Source of the DNA: Candidatus Pacebacteria bacterium CG_4_9_14_0_2_um_filter_40_15
GTDB lineage: Bacteria > Patescibacteriota > Microgenomatia > UBA1400 > PJMF01
DNA: 50,868 nt
Assembly (NCBI GenBank): GCA_002788675.1
Contig: PFRS01000005.1
Coordinates: forward strand, 263,767 to 314,634
Direction of reading: 5' to 3'
This document shows positions 1 through 10,616 of this stretch, in pieces; position 1 is the stretch's first letter; the number at the start of each line of letters is the position of its first letter. The notes beneath the pieces were generated by a model, which saw only the letters and a list, made by a program, of their open reading frames with translations, did no database searches and was not told the DNA's origin. Made by a program: the position numbers and the translations under genes.

Positions 1-354
1 ACCGTCGAGAACACGAAGTGAACGCTCTACTTCAGCAGTAAAGTCAACGTGCCCTGGAGTATCAATAATATTGAAACGGTAAGGAGCGGCTTCTAGATGT
101 GTTTCAAAGTGAGGAGTCCAAAAGGTTGTTGTAGCAGCAGAAACGATAGTAATACCACGTTCTTGCTCTTGCTCCATCCAGTCCATGGTTGCAGCACCTT
201 CATGAACTTCACCAATTTTGTATGTTCTACCAGTAAAGTATAAAATACGTTCGGTTGTGGTGGTTTTACCTGCGTCAATGTGGGCAATAATACCAATATT
301 ACGAATCCTCTCGAGAGGAATCTTATTTCTATCTTTGTTCTGATCGGCTGCCAT
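1..354 (-). CDS. fusA: Elongation factor G, N-terminal part (truncated by window start)
   Basis: Manual minus-strand translation from ATG at 354: [42 protein letters not shown]...[14 protein letters not shown]...[25 protein letters not shown]1 (AHIDAGKTT), G2 and G3 (DTPGH) GTPase motifs of EF-G. The supplied ORF 93..395 is a shadow frame. Confidence 0.96.
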   Translation of the reverse strand, partial: MAADQNKDRNKIPLERIRNIGIIAHIDAGKTTTTERILYFTGRTYKIGEVHEGAATMDWMEQEQERGITIVSAATTTFWTPHFETHLEAAPYRFNIIDTPGHVDFTAEVERSLRVLDG

Positions 355-470
355 ATATGGTTTCCTATTATTACTTTTTTTGCTATTAAATCCAAGAAAA
401 GCCCAAATGGTAGGACTTTTCTTGTGAATCACTACAAGATTCTACTATAGCAGAAATTACTCTGCTGAGA

Positions 471-947
471 CTACCATCTAAAGTGAGCAAATGCTTTGTT
501 AGCTTCTGCCATACGATGTGAGGTGTTCTTACGGTTAACTGCACCACCTTGACCACTGAGTGCATCAAGCATTTCAGCAGCAAATTTTTCACCAAAAGTG
601 TGATACATTTTGTTTGATCGTTTATTTGCCTCAAGTACTAACCAACGAAGAGCCAATGCAAAACCTCTTCTAGGTTTAACTGGCATTGGAACCTGGTAAG
701 CTGCACCACCGACACGTCGAGAGCGAACTTCCATTTGTGGAGTAATTGAGCGAATAACGTCATCAAAAGCTTCAACTGCTGGTTTACCAGTAGCTTCAGC
801 TAATTTTTCGAGTGCAATATATACCTGTTTTTGTGCAACAGATTTCTTGCCATCGAACATAACATAGTTAATTAATTTCGAAACTTTGACAGATCCATAC
901 TTACCGTCAGGACTGATCTTGCGAATTTGAGCGCGTTTTGTTCTCAT
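471..947 (-). CDS. rpsG: 30S ribosomal protein S7
   Basis: 158 aa; GGAAYQVPMPVKPRRGFALALRWLVLEANKR and AHFRW C-terminus typical of S7; SD-like GGAGAAG upstream. Confidence 0.96.
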   Translation of the reverse strand: MRTKRAQIRKISPDGKYGSVKVSKLINYVMFDGKKSVAQKQVYIALEKLAEATGKPAVEAFDDVIRSITPQMEVRSRRVGGAAYQVPMPVKPRRGFALALRWLVLEANKRSNKMYHTFGEKFAAEMLDALSGQGGAVNRKNTSHRMAEANKAFAHFRW

Positions 948-1000
948 GATACTTTCTTCTCCATTCTAACGAATGAATACTTTCATGTAGGAAAAGAGTC

Positions 1001-1411
1001 TTAGCTCTTCTTTACACCATACTTACTTCTACTTGTTTTTCTGTTTGAAACACCTGCACAGTCATACTTACCACGAACAACGTGATACTTCACACCTGGT
1101 AAGTCTTTGACTCTACCACCGCGGACAAGCACAACACTGTGCTCTGCGAGGTTATGACCTTCGCCTGAAATATATGCAGTAACTTCCATTTTGTTAGAAA
1201 GACGAACACGAGCAACTTTACGAAGAGCTGAGTTTGGTTTCTTAGGAGTCATTGTTTTAACAACAGTACAGACACCACGCTTCTGAGGGTTAAAAGTTTT
1301 AACCTGCTTTGAAGTGTTTGAGTTGTAACTACGTCTTAAAGCACCTGCTTTAATACGTTTACTATTGCTTTTTCGTCCTCCCTTACGGATTAACTGATTT
1401 ATTGTAGGCAT
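1001..1411 (-). CDS. rpsL: 30S ribosomal protein S12
   Basis: 136 aa; [12 protein letters not shown]..., [60 protein letters not shown]. Confidence 0.97.
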   Translation of the reverse strand: MPTINQLIRKGGRKSNSKRIKAGALRRSYNSNTSKQVKTFNPQKRGVCTVVKTMTPKKPNSALRKVARVRLSNKMEVTAYISGEGHNLAEHSVVLVRGGRVKDLPGVKYHVVRGKYDCAGVSNRKTSRSKYGVKKS

Positions 1412-1465
1412 ACGGTCATTTTCTTTGTTTATTTCTTACTTACTATAATTTTTTCGTGAGCGTTG

Positions 1466-1471
1466 ATTATA
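1466..1471 (-). promoter_or_regulatory. Candidate extended -10 (TGA-TATAAT) for rpsL-rpsG-fusA
   Basis: Minus strand reads ...CCTATGATATAATCAACG...; located between rpoC and rpsL. Confidence 0.5.
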
Positions 1472-1476
1472 TCATA

Positions 1477-1513
1477 GGCCTGAAGCAAGTACAGCGGCTA
1501 TTTGCTTCAGGCC
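1477..1513 (-). other. 12-bp perfect hairpin in the rpoC-rpsL intergenic region
   Basis: ggcctgaagcaa(1477-1488)/ttgcttcaggcc(1502-1513), 13-nt loop; no U-tract directly 3' on the minus strand. Confidence 0.75.
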
Positions 1514-1523
1514 ATATGAAGTA

Positions 1524-4500
1524 TTAATTATCAATCCTTGCTCGTTCCTCACTGGTTGGAATTAATCTACCAATGATAACGTTTTCTTTGAGTCCTTCGA
1601 GGTAGTCAACAGCTCCTGCACTTGCAGCATTTGTTAACACATTCTTAGTGTGTTGGAATGAAGCTGCAGATAACCATGAACTTGTGAAGAGTGATGATCG
1701 AGTAATTCCGAGGAATAATACTTTAGCTGTAGCTGGTTCACCACCGGCTGCCATCGCATCATCATTTTGCTCGACAAACTTGTTACGTTCAATTACTTCA
1801 CCAGTTAAGAAATCTGTATCACCTGAAGACTCGATCTGAACTTTGTCGCTCATCTTACGTAAGATAACTTCAAAGTGTTTATCGTGAATAGGAATACCTT
1901 GTGACTCATACACAGCTTGCACTTGTTCAATCAGATATTGCTGAGTTATAAGAAGACCTGCAACTTGCATGAGTTCTTTAGCATTTATTGAACCAGCAGT
2001 TAACTGAGTTCCAGTAGCAACTAAGTCACCATTTGAAACAGTGATCGGTGTATTTGCTGAGACAGTGTAACTTACTTCTTCAACAGGTGTGCTGGTACTT
2101 CGGACAATGATCTCTACACTTTCGTCATCCTTTTTGATAGTAACTTTACCTGAAATTTCTGAAATCAAAGCCTGTGACTTTGGATTTCTAACTTCAAGAA
2201 GTTCCTCAACACGTGGAAGTCCTTGTGTCACGTCACCACCGACGATACCACCTTTATGCTTAGTACGCATAGTTAGCTGAGTACCTGGTTCACCAATTGA
2301 CTGAGCAGCAACGATTCCGACTGGAACACCAATCTCAATTTCTTTTCGAGTTGAGAAGTCCCATCCGTAACATTTGCGACACATACCCTTTGAAGCTTCA
2401 CAAGTAAGCGGAGATCTCACTGCGATATCATCAAGTCCTGCTGCTTCAATTTCTAAAGCGACTTCAGCATTAATGATTTCACCAGCTGTGACAAATACTT
2501 TCTTGCCATCAGTGATATCTTTTCTTGCGACTCTACCAGTAATTCTGTTTGCAAAAACGTCGGCTCTATTTCCTCTGGTAACTTCAACATATTTGTCGGT
2601 TCCACAATCATCCATACGAATAATCACATCATGTGATACGTCACAGAGACGACGAGTGAGGTAACCAGCATCAGCAGTTTTAATAGCTGAGTCAGTCAGA
2701 CCTTTACGTGAACCACGAGCTGAAGTCACATACTCGAAGATTGAAAGACCTTCGCGGAAGTTAGACTTTGTAGGCATTTCCACAATGTTTCCAAGTGGGT
2801 CAACAACAAGTCCACGCATAGCAGCGAGCTGCTTAACCTGATCTTTTGAAGCACGTGTTCCACCTGATTCAATGATGACTTTGATTGCGTTTGCTTCGTC
2901 GTATGACTTCCATGTCTTTTCAAGAAGTTCGTCTGTTGTGTCAATCCAAACATCGAAAGAAAGACGTTTACGTTCTTCTTCAGCGATCATACCTTCAAAG
3001 TACTGTTCTTGAATGCTTTCAACTTTTTTGTTAGCTTCTTCGATAATACCAGCTTTTTCGACAATCATTTCACAGTCTGGTACAGATACTGAAAGACCTG
3101 AAAGTGTTGCAGCTCTGAAACCAAGATTCTTGATGTTATCAATAAGTGAAATGATAATCTCATGAGTCTCTTCTTTGATAACTTCAGTAACCAAAGTTTT
3201 GATTTTCTTTGCAGAGATAGCCTCATTCATGAATTCATAACTTGCTGGTAAAAGATCATTGTACTCAAGTCGACCAACGGTTGTTTCAAGTATCTTGCCA
3301 CTATCTAATCGAACATCAATAGCTTGACGTAAACCAATCATTCGAATCTGGTATGCATGGTATGCTTCATCTTTATTAGCGAAAGTTCCTGGGAACTTTG
3401 CAATATTTGTATCAAGCACTGTGTGATAGTACACACCCATAGCCATTTCCTTGTTAGGAATAGTAATAGGTTCACCGTTAGCAGGCTTCAAGAGATTTCG
3501 AGTAGCCATCATGAGCTCTTCAGCTTCACGTCGTGCCTCTTTAGTAAGAGGAATGTGAACAGCCATCTGGTCACCGTCAAAGTCAGCGTTATAACCTGAA
3601 CAAACAGCTGGGTGGAGGCGAATAGCATTTCCCTCAATAAGAATTGGGAAGAAAGCTTGCATACCAAGCTTGTGCAGGGTTGGTGCACGGTTAAGAATAA
3701 CTGGATGATTTTCGGTTACTTCTTCAAGAATACCGTAGACAACTGGCTCACGACGATCAATTAAGTGACGAGCACTCTTCACGTTAGGAGCAATTCCCTT
3801 AGTAATTAATTCACGAAGGACGTAAGGTTTGAACATCTCAAGTGCCATATCTTTTGGAAGACCACACTCGTTAAGCTTAAGTTCTGGACCAACAACGATA
3901 ACTGAGCGACCTGAGTAGTCAACACGTTTACCCAAAAGATTTTGACGGAAACGACCTTGCTTACCCTTGAGCATCTCTGAGAGAGACTTAAGAGGACGTC
4001 TGTTAGAACGTCGGCGAGATTGACGAGCACCACTACTGTCGATAAGTGAATCAACAGCTTCTTGGAGCATACGCTTTTCGTTACGCAAAATGATTTCTGG
4101 CGCACCTAGATCAATAAGATGCTTAAGACGGTTGTTACGGTTAATCACACGTCGATACAAGTCATTCAAGTCAGAAGTTGCAAAACGGCCACCTGAAAGC
4201 TGTACCATTGGACGCAAGTCTGGTGGGATAACTGGCAAGATACTCATGAACATCCATTCTGGACGAATATCTGCTTTTCTAAGACCTTCTGCAACTCTGA
4301 GTCGCTTTACAGCCTTAAGTCTCTTTGCACCTTTACCTTCAATGACTTCATCTCTAAGACGAGCAACAATTTCATCAAGATCAATAAGTTGTACCATCTC
4401 GAGAATTGCTTCTGCACCCATACCTACACGTAGGTGATCGATGGCATTGTACTCATCGAGCTTGAGGTACTCATCTTCTGTTAAGATTGTGCCACGGTTA

Positions 4501-5210
4501 ATCTTCTTAACCATCGACTTCACTTGTTTAAAGATTTCGTCGGTTTGATCAAGTTGAACTTCAAGTTGCTGCTTTAGAGCAACAAGTTTGTTTTTAGCTT
4601 TAAGTTCAATCTCAGTTAACTTAAGCTGCAACGTTTCTTTGTTAGTAACCTTTGCCTTAAGTGTTTCTTTATCCGCAACGAGAGCATCTTTAACTGCTTC
4701 CATGTTCTTCTTTGTAGCTTCTTTAAGTGAATCTTGCTGTGCAATTAAGTCAACATCAAGTTGTTCAAGGACAGCTGTCTTTTCTGTTGAATCGATTTCA
4801 AGTACTAAGTACTTTGAGAAATAGATAATTGAACTCAAGTTTCTTGGTGAAATATCTAAGAGTAATGAAAGCTTAGAAGGTGCACCCTTAAAGAACCAGA
4901 TATGAGCAACTGGAGCTGCGAGTGAAATGTGTCCCATACGCTCACGTCTAACTTTAGACTGAGTTACTTCGACACCACACTTATCACAGATAATGCCTTT
5001 ATAGCGAATTCTCTTGTATTTACCACAGTAACACTCGTAATCTTTAATAGGGCCGAAGATTTTCTCATCGAAGAGACCGTCTTTTTCTGCCTTAAGTGAA
5101 CGATAGTTAATGGTTTCAGGTTTCTTGACTTCACCGTAAGACCAAGACTTAATAGTCTCTGGGGAAGCAATTCTGATTTCTAATGCTGAAAAGTTAGTAA
5201 TATTTTTCAT
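1524..5210 (-). CDS. rpoC: DNA-directed RNA polymerase subunit beta'
   Basis: 1228 aa; zinc finger [23 protein letters not shown], catalytic [43 protein letters not shown] upstream. Confidence 0.98.
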   Translation of the reverse strand: MKNITNFSALEIRIASPETIKSWSYGEVKKPETINYRSLKAEKDGLFDEKIFGPIKDYECYCGKYKRIRYKGIICDKCGVEVTQSKVRRERMGHISLAAPVAHIWFFKGAPSKLSLLLDISPRNLSSIIYFSKYLVLEIDSTEKTAVLEQLDVDLIAQQDSLKEATKKNMEAVKDALVADKETLKAKVTNKETLQLKLTEIELKAKNKLVALKQQLEVQLDQTDEIFKQVKSMVKKINRGTILTEDEYLKLDEYNAIDHLRVGMGAEAILEMVQLIDLDEIVARLRDEVIEGKGAKRLKAVKRLRVAEGLRKADIRPEWMFMSILPVIPPDLRPMVQLSGGRFATSDLNDLYRRVINRNNRLKHLIDLGAPEIILRNEKRMLQEAVDSLIDSSGARQSRRRSNRRPLKSLSEMLKGKQGRFRQNLLGKRVDYSGRSVIVVGPELKLNECGLPKDMALEMFKPYVLRELITKGIAPNVKSARHLIDRREPVVYGILEEVTENHPVILNRAPTLHKLGMQAFFPILIEGNAIRLHPAVCSGYNADFDGDQMAVHIPLTKEARREAEELMMATRNLLKPANGEPITIPNKEMAMGVYYHTVLDTNIAKFPGTFANKDEAYHAYQIRMIGLRQAIDVRLDSGKILETTVGRLEYNDLLPASYEFMNEAISAKKIKTLVTEVIKEETHEIIISLIDNIKNLGFRAATLSGLSVSVPDCEMIVEKAGIIEEANKKVESIQEQYFEGMIAEEERKRLSFDVWIDTTDELLEKTWKSYDEANAIKVIIESGGTRASKDQVKQLAAMRGLVVDPLGNIVEMPTKSNFREGLSIFEYVTSARGSRKGLTDSAIKTADAGYLTRRLCDVSHDVIIRMDDCGTDKYVEVTRGNRADVFANRITGRVARKDITDGKKVFVTAGEIINAEVALEIEAAGLDDIAVRSPLTCEASKGMCRKCYGWDFSTRKEIEIGVPVGIVAAQSIGEPGTQLTMRTKHKGGIVGGDVTQGLPRVEELLEVRNPKSQALISEISGKVTIKKDDESVEIIVRSTSTPVEEVSYTVSANTPITVSNGDLVATGTQLTAGSINAKELMQVAGLLITQQYLIEQVQAVYESQGIPIHDKHFEVILRKMSDKVQIESSGDTDFLTGEVIERNKFVEQNDDAMAAGGEPATAKVLFLGITRSSLFTSSWLSAASFQHTKNVLTNAASAGAVDYLEGLKENVIIGRLIPTSEERARIDN

Positions 5211-5221
5211 ATGTGTTCTCC

Positions 5222-8200
5222 TTATGCCTCTTCCCCTTCTTCAGTATCATCAATCTCAGGTTCAATATCTTCATCGAGCTCTGCTTCATCAGCTTCGAAC
5301 TCATCTGTTTCGTCAACTTCACCCTCAACATCTGCTGATGCTGCTTCTAGTTCAGCTATCTCTTCTGGAGTCAGCTTTTCAGGTTCTTCAACTATTGCTT
5401 CTTCTTCTGCCTCATGTGGAACCACATCTAGACCAAGAGAGTTAAGCTCTCGCATAAGCACTCGGAAACCTTCTGGAACTGTTGGTGCTGGAATATCTAA
5501 GCCTTTAACAATAGCTTCAAATGCCTTTGCTCTTCCCATCACGTCGTCTGACTTGATAGTAAGCATTTCTTGTAAGACATGTGCAGCTCGATGTGCTTCA
5601 AGTGCCCAGACTTCCATTTCTCCCAAACGCTGTCCACCCATCTGTGCTTTACCACCGAGAGGTTGTTGGGTAACGAGAGAGTATGGACCAGTTGAACGAG
5701 CATGCATCTTATCTTCCACCATATGTGAAAGCTTCAAGATGTACCCAATACCAACGGTTGTGTCTTCACCAAACTTTTCACCGGTACGACCATCATAGAG
5801 TTGTGCTTTACCATTTACTGGTAAACCAGCTCTGTTGAGCTCATCCCAAATTTGTTGTTCATCAAACTTTTCAAAAGCAGGAACAGCAATATTATATCCA
5901 AGTTCTCGAGCTGCCCAACCGGCATGTGCTTCGAGTAGCTGACCAAGGTTCATACGAGCCAAGACAGACAGTGGAGAAATAATAATATCTACTGGAGTTC
6001 CATCTTCAAGGTGAGGCATGTCTGCAACAGGGATAATCTTTGAGATAACACCCTTGTTACCATGACGTCCTGCCAACTTGTCACCGACAGTAATCTTACG
6101 CAGTTGAGCAACTTTTACCGTAACTTCTTTAAGTGTTCCAGGATCAAGTTCGTCACCTAAATCACTATCGAGGACTTGCACATCAATAACAATTCCCTGC
6201 TCACCATGAGGCAAACGAAGTGATGTGTCACGAACTTCTCGAGATTTTTCACCAAAGATTGCACGGAGCAATCGCTCTTCTGGAGTAAGTTCTGTCTCAC
6301 CTTTTGGAGCAATTTTACCAACTAAGATATCACCTGAAGAAACGACACTTCCCACACGGATAATTCCATCTGGAGTTAAGTTTGAAAGATAGACTTCTGA
6401 AACATTTGGAATGTCATTAGTAAGTTCTTCTGCACCTAACTTAGTATCCATAACTTTAGATTTGTGCTCGTTAATCTGAATAGAAGTCAACACATCTTGC
6501 TTGACTAAGCGATCAGAAATCACGATAGCGTCTTCGTAGCCCAAACCATCAAATGATGCATAAGCAATAAGAAGGTTTGAACCAAGTGCTAACTCACCAT
6601 GATCTGCAGCAGGTCCGTCAATAATGACGTCACCAGCACTAATCTTTTCACCAAGTTTTACAATTGGAGATTGTGAGTAACAGGTACTTTGTGAAGTTCG
6701 AATAAACTTGTTTACGAAGTAGGTTTCTGTTGAACCTTCAATCACTGAAACATCATCATCCTCTGAACCATCTAAAGTTTTAAGCACAGCTTTATCAAGT
6801 GTGATTTCAACTTTATTTGCATCTACATATGAAACAACACCTGGATGTCGTGCAACTACGGTACGTCCCATTGATATAGCAACAGATTGCTCCATACCAG
6901 TTCCCACAATTGGTGCTTGTGGAGAAACGAGCGGAACAGCCTGACATTGCATATGAGTACCCATCAAAGCACGGTTAGCTTCGTCATGAGCAATAAATGG
7001 AATGAGTGATGCTGAAGTACCAATCACCTGACGTGGAACAACGTCGATATACTGCACTTCTTCTGCACTACCTTCGATAAAGGTGTTCATATAGCGCATT
7101 GGAATCCACTCATCAACAATAACGTTATCTTTGTCGATGTCGATACTTGCGTGAGTAATCTTGTAATCTTCTTCTTCGTCAGCACTCAGGTAAATAACTT
7201 CATTCTGAATAACCATTTTGCCTTTTACATTCTTTACAGGTCTGTAAGGGGCATCTAAGAATCCAAAATTATTTACACGAGTGTAGAGTGAGAGATAGGT
7301 AACCAAACCAATGTTTGGACCTTCAGGAGAACGCACTGGGTCAATACGAGAGTATTGAGATGCGTTAATGTCACGCATTGAGAATGATGCACGCTCTCGG
7401 GTCACACCACCAGTACCCATAACTGATAAACGACGAAGGTTATCAATTTCTGAGAGTGGGTTAGTTTGATCAAGAATTGTTGAAAGTCTGTTTCGGCGGA
7501 AAAACTCTGAGATAGTTGCAATAAGTGGACGAGCATTAACTAATGCTGCTGGACTTAAGACTTCATCTGTTTTTGTAAGAGACATTTTTTCACGGATTGA
7601 TCGCTCTAATCTTATTAGACCAATTCGGAATGCAGAGTCTTGTACGAGTTCACCAATTTGACGAACACGTCGATTACTCAAATGGTCAATATCATCAGTT
7701 TTACCAATGCCATTTTGAAGTTTAATAAGATACACAACTGTGTTGAGAATATCTTCTTTGGTCAGCACGGTTGTGCCTTCTTCTACAGAAAGTCCAAGGC
7801 GGCGGTTAAGTTTGTAACGACCAACTCTATCTAAGTTGTAACGTCGGGCATCAAAGAATAACTGTTTAAGATACTCTTGAGCATTATCAAGAACGGCTGG
7901 CTCACCAGGGCGCATCTTTTCATAAATCTCGATAAGAGCTTCTTCTTTTGTTTTTGTTGGGTCTTTTGCAATAGTATTTTCAACTAATTCAAACTTATCA
8001 GCTGCAATAGCTGGTGCAAGAGCTTCTTTGAGCTCTTCGTCTGAACTGTAACCAATAGCACGGAGAAGTACTGTAACAGGCATCTTACGACGTCTGTCGA
8101 TTTTTACTGTTATAACATCACGTTTACCAACAGTAACTTCAATCCAAGATCCTCGCTTTGGGCGAAGTTCTGCAGTGAAGAGTTTTTTACCTGTGGTTGA

Positions 8201-8641
8201 ATCTGTGTCACCTGAAAAGGAAACACCTGGAGCACGAACCAACTGTGTAACCACAGCACGCTCGATACCATTAATAACGAACGTTCCGATTGAGGTCATT
8301 TTAGGCACATCACCTAAAAAGACTTCTTGCTTCTGTTCTTCGCCAGTTTTCTTGTTAAGAAGGGTAGCTTCTACATAGAGAGGCATGTCGTATGAGACAC
8401 CTTTGCGCTTTGCTTGATCGATAGTGTATTTTGGTTTACCAAATCGGTAATCTCCGAAAGACAATCTCCAGTTTTTACCGGTATAGTCTTCAATTCCGTG
8501 GTCACCATTAACTTCAGTAAGTTGGCGCTTAATACCGTTGGTGAGGAATGCTTGATAACTATCAATCTGTAACTTAACGAGGTCAAGCTCAGGTAACACT
8601 TTGTTATCAAATCCCCAGTTCTGGCGAGTAACTTTAGGCAT
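5222..8641 (-). CDS. rpoB: DNA-directed RNA polymerase subunit beta
   Basis: 1139 aa; [19 protein letters not shown]-like region, [53 protein letters not shown]; acidic C-terminal tail. Confidence 0.98.
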   Translation of the reverse strand: MPKVTRQNWGFDNKVLPELDLVKLQIDSYQAFLTNGIKRQLTEVNGDHGIEDYTGKNWRLSFGDYRFGKPKYTIDQAKRKGVSYDMPLYVEATLLNKKTGEEQKQEVFLGDVPKMTSIGTFVINGIERAVVTQLVRAPGVSFSGDTDSTTGKKLFTAELRPKRGSWIEVTVGKRDVITVKIDRRRKMPVTVLLRAIGYSSDEELKEALAPAIAADKFELVENTIAKDPTKTKEEALIEIYEKMRPGEPAVLDNAQEYLKQLFFDARRYNLDRVGRYKLNRRLGLSVEEGTTVLTKEDILNTVVYLIKLQNGIGKTDDIDHLSNRRVRQIGELVQDSAFRIGLIRLERSIREKMSLTKTDEVLSPAALVNARPLIATISEFFRRNRLSTILDQTNPLSEIDNLRRLSVMGTGGVTRERASFSMRDINASQYSRIDPVRSPEGPNIGLVTYLSLYTRVNNFGFLDAPYRPVKNVKGKMVIQNEVIYLSADEEEDYKITHASIDIDKDNVIVDEWIPMRYMNTFIEGSAEEVQYIDVVPRQVIGTSASLIPFIAHDEANRALMGTHMQCQAVPLVSPQAPIVGTGMEQSVAISMGRTVVARHPGVVSYVDANKVEITLDKAVLKTLDGSEDDDVSVIEGSTETYFVNKFIRTSQSTCYSQSPIVKLGEKISAGDVIIDGPAADHGELALGSNLLIAYASFDGLGYEDAIVISDRLVKQDVLTSIQINEHKSKVMDTKLGAEELTNDIPNVSEVYLSNLTPDGIIRVGSVVSSGDILVGKIAPKGETELTPEERLLRAIFGEKSREVRDTSLRLPHGEQGIVIDVQVLDSDLGDELDPGTLKEVTVKVAQLRKITVGDKLAGRHGNKGVISKIIPVADMPHLEDGTPVDIIISPLSVLARMNLGQLLEAHAGWAARELGYNIAVPAFEKFDEQQIWDELNRAGLPVNGKAQLYDGRTGEKFGEDTTVGIGYILKLSHMVEDKMHARSTGPYSLVTQQPLGGKAQMGGQRLGEMEVWALEAHRAAHVLQEMLTIKSDDVMGRAKAFEAIVKGLDIPAPTVPEGFRVLMRELNSLGLDVVPHEAEEEAIVEEPEKLTPEEIAELEAASADVEGEVDETDEFEADEAELDEDIEPEIDDTEEGEEA

Positions 8642-8896
8642 AGATCGTCCTTCTCTAAACTAGTATGTGTTTTATTCTGATTACTACTGTTTCAGTTGCA
8701 TCGTTGTTGTACCAAGCGAAAAAGGTTGAGCCGAAGGGTTAGAAGGATGACACGCCTGGAAAGTAACTTTCCATGAGTGCCACAAAAAAGACAGAGAGAC
8801 ACTCTGGGGTGCACTCCCTTTCTAAATTATGAAACCGAAGTCTCTGAATTTCTTACGGTCAAGAAAATCCCTCGCTCTATTTTTTGTACAACTGAA
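8642..8896 (-). promoter_or_regulatory. Long structured 5' leader of rpoB, with candidate attenuator hairpin at 8784-8806
   Basis: About 255 nt between the predicted TSS and rpoB ATG. Minus strand has CAGAG-TGTCT-CTCTG followed by TCTTTTTT; competing pairing AGAGAC(8840-8845)/GTCTCT(8795-8800); enclosing pair GAGTGC(8811-8816)/GCACTC(8775-8780); GGAAAG/CTTTCC hairpin nearby. Confidence 0.5.
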
Positions 8897-8902
8897 GATC
8901 TG

Positions 8903-8931
8903 ATTATAACAGACAGATAGTGTTATCGCAA
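8903..8931 (-). promoter_or_regulatory. Sigma70-type promoter for rpoB (TTGCGA-N17-TATAAT, extended -10)
   Basis: Minus strand TTGCGA TAACACTATCTGTCTGT TATAAT; TGT precedes TATAAT; overlaps the 3' end of mltG. Confidence 0.75.
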
Positions 8932-9909
8932 GTATTTGTTTACATTTGCGTTATGTTGGTCGATCGTTTCGGCAAAATACATCTTGCCTGTTGCTGGATC
9001 GTGAATATAGAACAGATCTGGGACGTCTAAGTAGTCTAATGTGGCTTGAATTGCTTCTATGCCCGGGTTTGAAATTGGCTGAGGAGGTAAACCAACATTC
9101 TGGTAGGTATTAAATGGTGAAACCAGTGCTTTATCGGCTGCAGTTGGGTTTGGCCACCACTGCGCACTAGTGCCTCGGACAAACTGGAGCGTAGCATCAA
9201 CTTGTAAAGCCATGCCTATATCAATCCTATTCCAAAGAATTCCTGCGACATGTCGCATTTGCTCGTAGTCTCGGGCCTCTCTCTGAACAATTGATGCCAT
9301 GATCAAAACATCATCAAAATCACGATCACTCTTTTCTACCTCTGTTCCTACTTTTGCAGTAATTTTTGACTCAAAGGTATTTACCAAGAGTAAAACAATT
9401 GCATCTGCTTCCATTTCTCGAGGAATAAGGTAGGTATCTGGATAAAGCATACCCGGATATTCTTTTGCTGTGCTCAAAAATAGTTCCGGATCAAATGCGG
9501 CAAGCTCTTCTTTTGAAGCTAGATACTCAGCCATCTCCTCTGCTCGCCAGCCTTCAAGAAAGGTAATCCATACATCTTCCGTACCTTCAGTCAAAGTCTG
9601 AGCCATTTCAAAAGGAGTCATACTTGGAGAAAGCTTAAATGAACCTGCTTGGATCTTGCCACCTAGCTGCTGTTGAATCACAACAAATCTAAAAACCAGC
9701 GGATGTTTTAGCAACCCTGCTTGAGTTAATCGCTCACCAATAGTACTAATTCCTTGACCTTTAGGAATCACAAAAGACTGTGTTTCTACAGACGCGCTCA
9801 CAGGAGTAAAAAGTGAGTAGAGCACTATACTTATCACACAACCAACAGCAAAAAGAAAAACAAAAAGTAAGACCAGCATTTTTGATCGAGTATCAGACAT
9901 TTTTTTCAT
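8923..9909 (-). CDS. mltG: Endolytic transglycosylase MltG (YceG-like)
   Basis: 328 aa; N-terminal TM; FLEGWRAEEMAEYL, LMASIVQREARDYEQMRHVAGILWNRIDIGMALQVDATLQF, YQNVGLPPQPISNPG typical of YceG/MltG. Confidence 0.95.
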   Translation of the reverse strand: MKKMSDTRSKMLVLLFVFLFAVGCVISIVLYSLFTPVSASVETQSFVIPKGQGISTIGERLTQAGLLKHPLVFRFVVIQQQLGGKIQAGSFKLSPSMTPFEMAQTLTEGTEDVWITFLEGWRAEEMAEYLASKEELAAFDPELFLSTAKEYPGMLYPDTYLIPREMEADAIVLLLVNTFESKITAKVGTEVEKSDRDFDDVLIMASIVQREARDYEQMRHVAGILWNRIDIGMALQVDATLQFVRGTSAQWWPNPTAADKALVSPFNTYQNVGLPPQPISNPGIEAIQATLDYLDVPDLFYIHDPATGKMYFAETIDQHNANVNKYLR

Positions 9910-9963
9910 ACTAAAGTAGTATAGCTGATATCTTCAAAAAAAACTAAAGAAAGTAGCAATGAA

Positions 9964-10578
9964 CTAAGTGTCATTTCTGTTGAATAGTTCGTCAAATATG
10001 GTTTCAAGAATATAATATTTCTCCTCGGTAAAAACAACACAATGTATCTCTTTTATCAGACTATTCATGTGAGCTGGATCAAAAAAGTACCCACCTATAC
10101 TATGAGCCATAACTCTGGCTGCTTCATCCACTGGATAACCATAAATTCCTGTTGAAATAACAGGAAACGAAATGCTTTCAAGATTATATTGATCAGCCAT
10201 CCACAAACAGTTTTTATAACAAGCTGCCAAGAGCTCAGATTCATGACCATTTTCTTTGCCATACACTGGACCTACTGTATGAATAATATACGGAGCTTCC
10301 AAATTAAATCCCTCAGTAATAATAACCTGGGACGGTTCCATACTTCCATACTGCGCACATGCTTCTTTCATACCCGGACCTGCAGCCCGAGTTATAGCTT
10401 TATCGACACCACCAGCCATCTCAAAATTTCGGGTTGTGGTGTTCACAATTCCATCTGTCTTTTCAGCTGTAATATCACCTTGAAGTAACTGTATAGTTGG
10501 TTTATTTTTAAAATTTTTCCAAAATTCTTTTTTGAGCATGTTGAGCACAGTATGCCATACTCCCAACATGCTTGCCAA
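9964..10578 (-). CDS. Macro domain protein (O-acetyl-ADP-ribose deacetylase family); true start may be ATG at 10539
   Basis: LLQGDITAEKTDGIVNTTTRNFEMAGGVDKAITRAAG...IIHTVGPVYG...ISFPVISTGIYGYPVDEAA macro-domain motifs; a TTGGCA-N18-CATACT promoter-like element lies inside the 5' part of the called ORF. Confidence 0.9.
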   Translation of the reverse strand: MASMLGVWHTVLNMLKKEFWKNFKNKPTIQLLQGDITAEKTDGIVNTTTRNFEMAGGVDKAITRAAGPGMKEACAQYGSMEPSQVIITEGFNLEAPYIIHTVGPVYGKENGHESELLAACYKNCLWMADQYNLESISFPVISTGIYGYPVDEAARVMAHSIGGYFFDPAHMNSLIKEIHCVVFTEEKYYILETIFDELFNRNDT

Positions 10579-10616
10579 GAGGATGCTTGCATAGTATATG
10601 TATTGATCTATAAAGA

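Noticed and set aside
93-395. Supplied minus ORF 93..395
   Set aside because: Shadow frame of fusA; the correct frame from ATG 354 encodes clear EF-G motifs.
5211-5798. Plus-strand Ser-rich ORF (195 aa)
   Set aside because: Antisense to rpoB; low complexity arises from complementing D/E-rich codons and no SD/promoter support.
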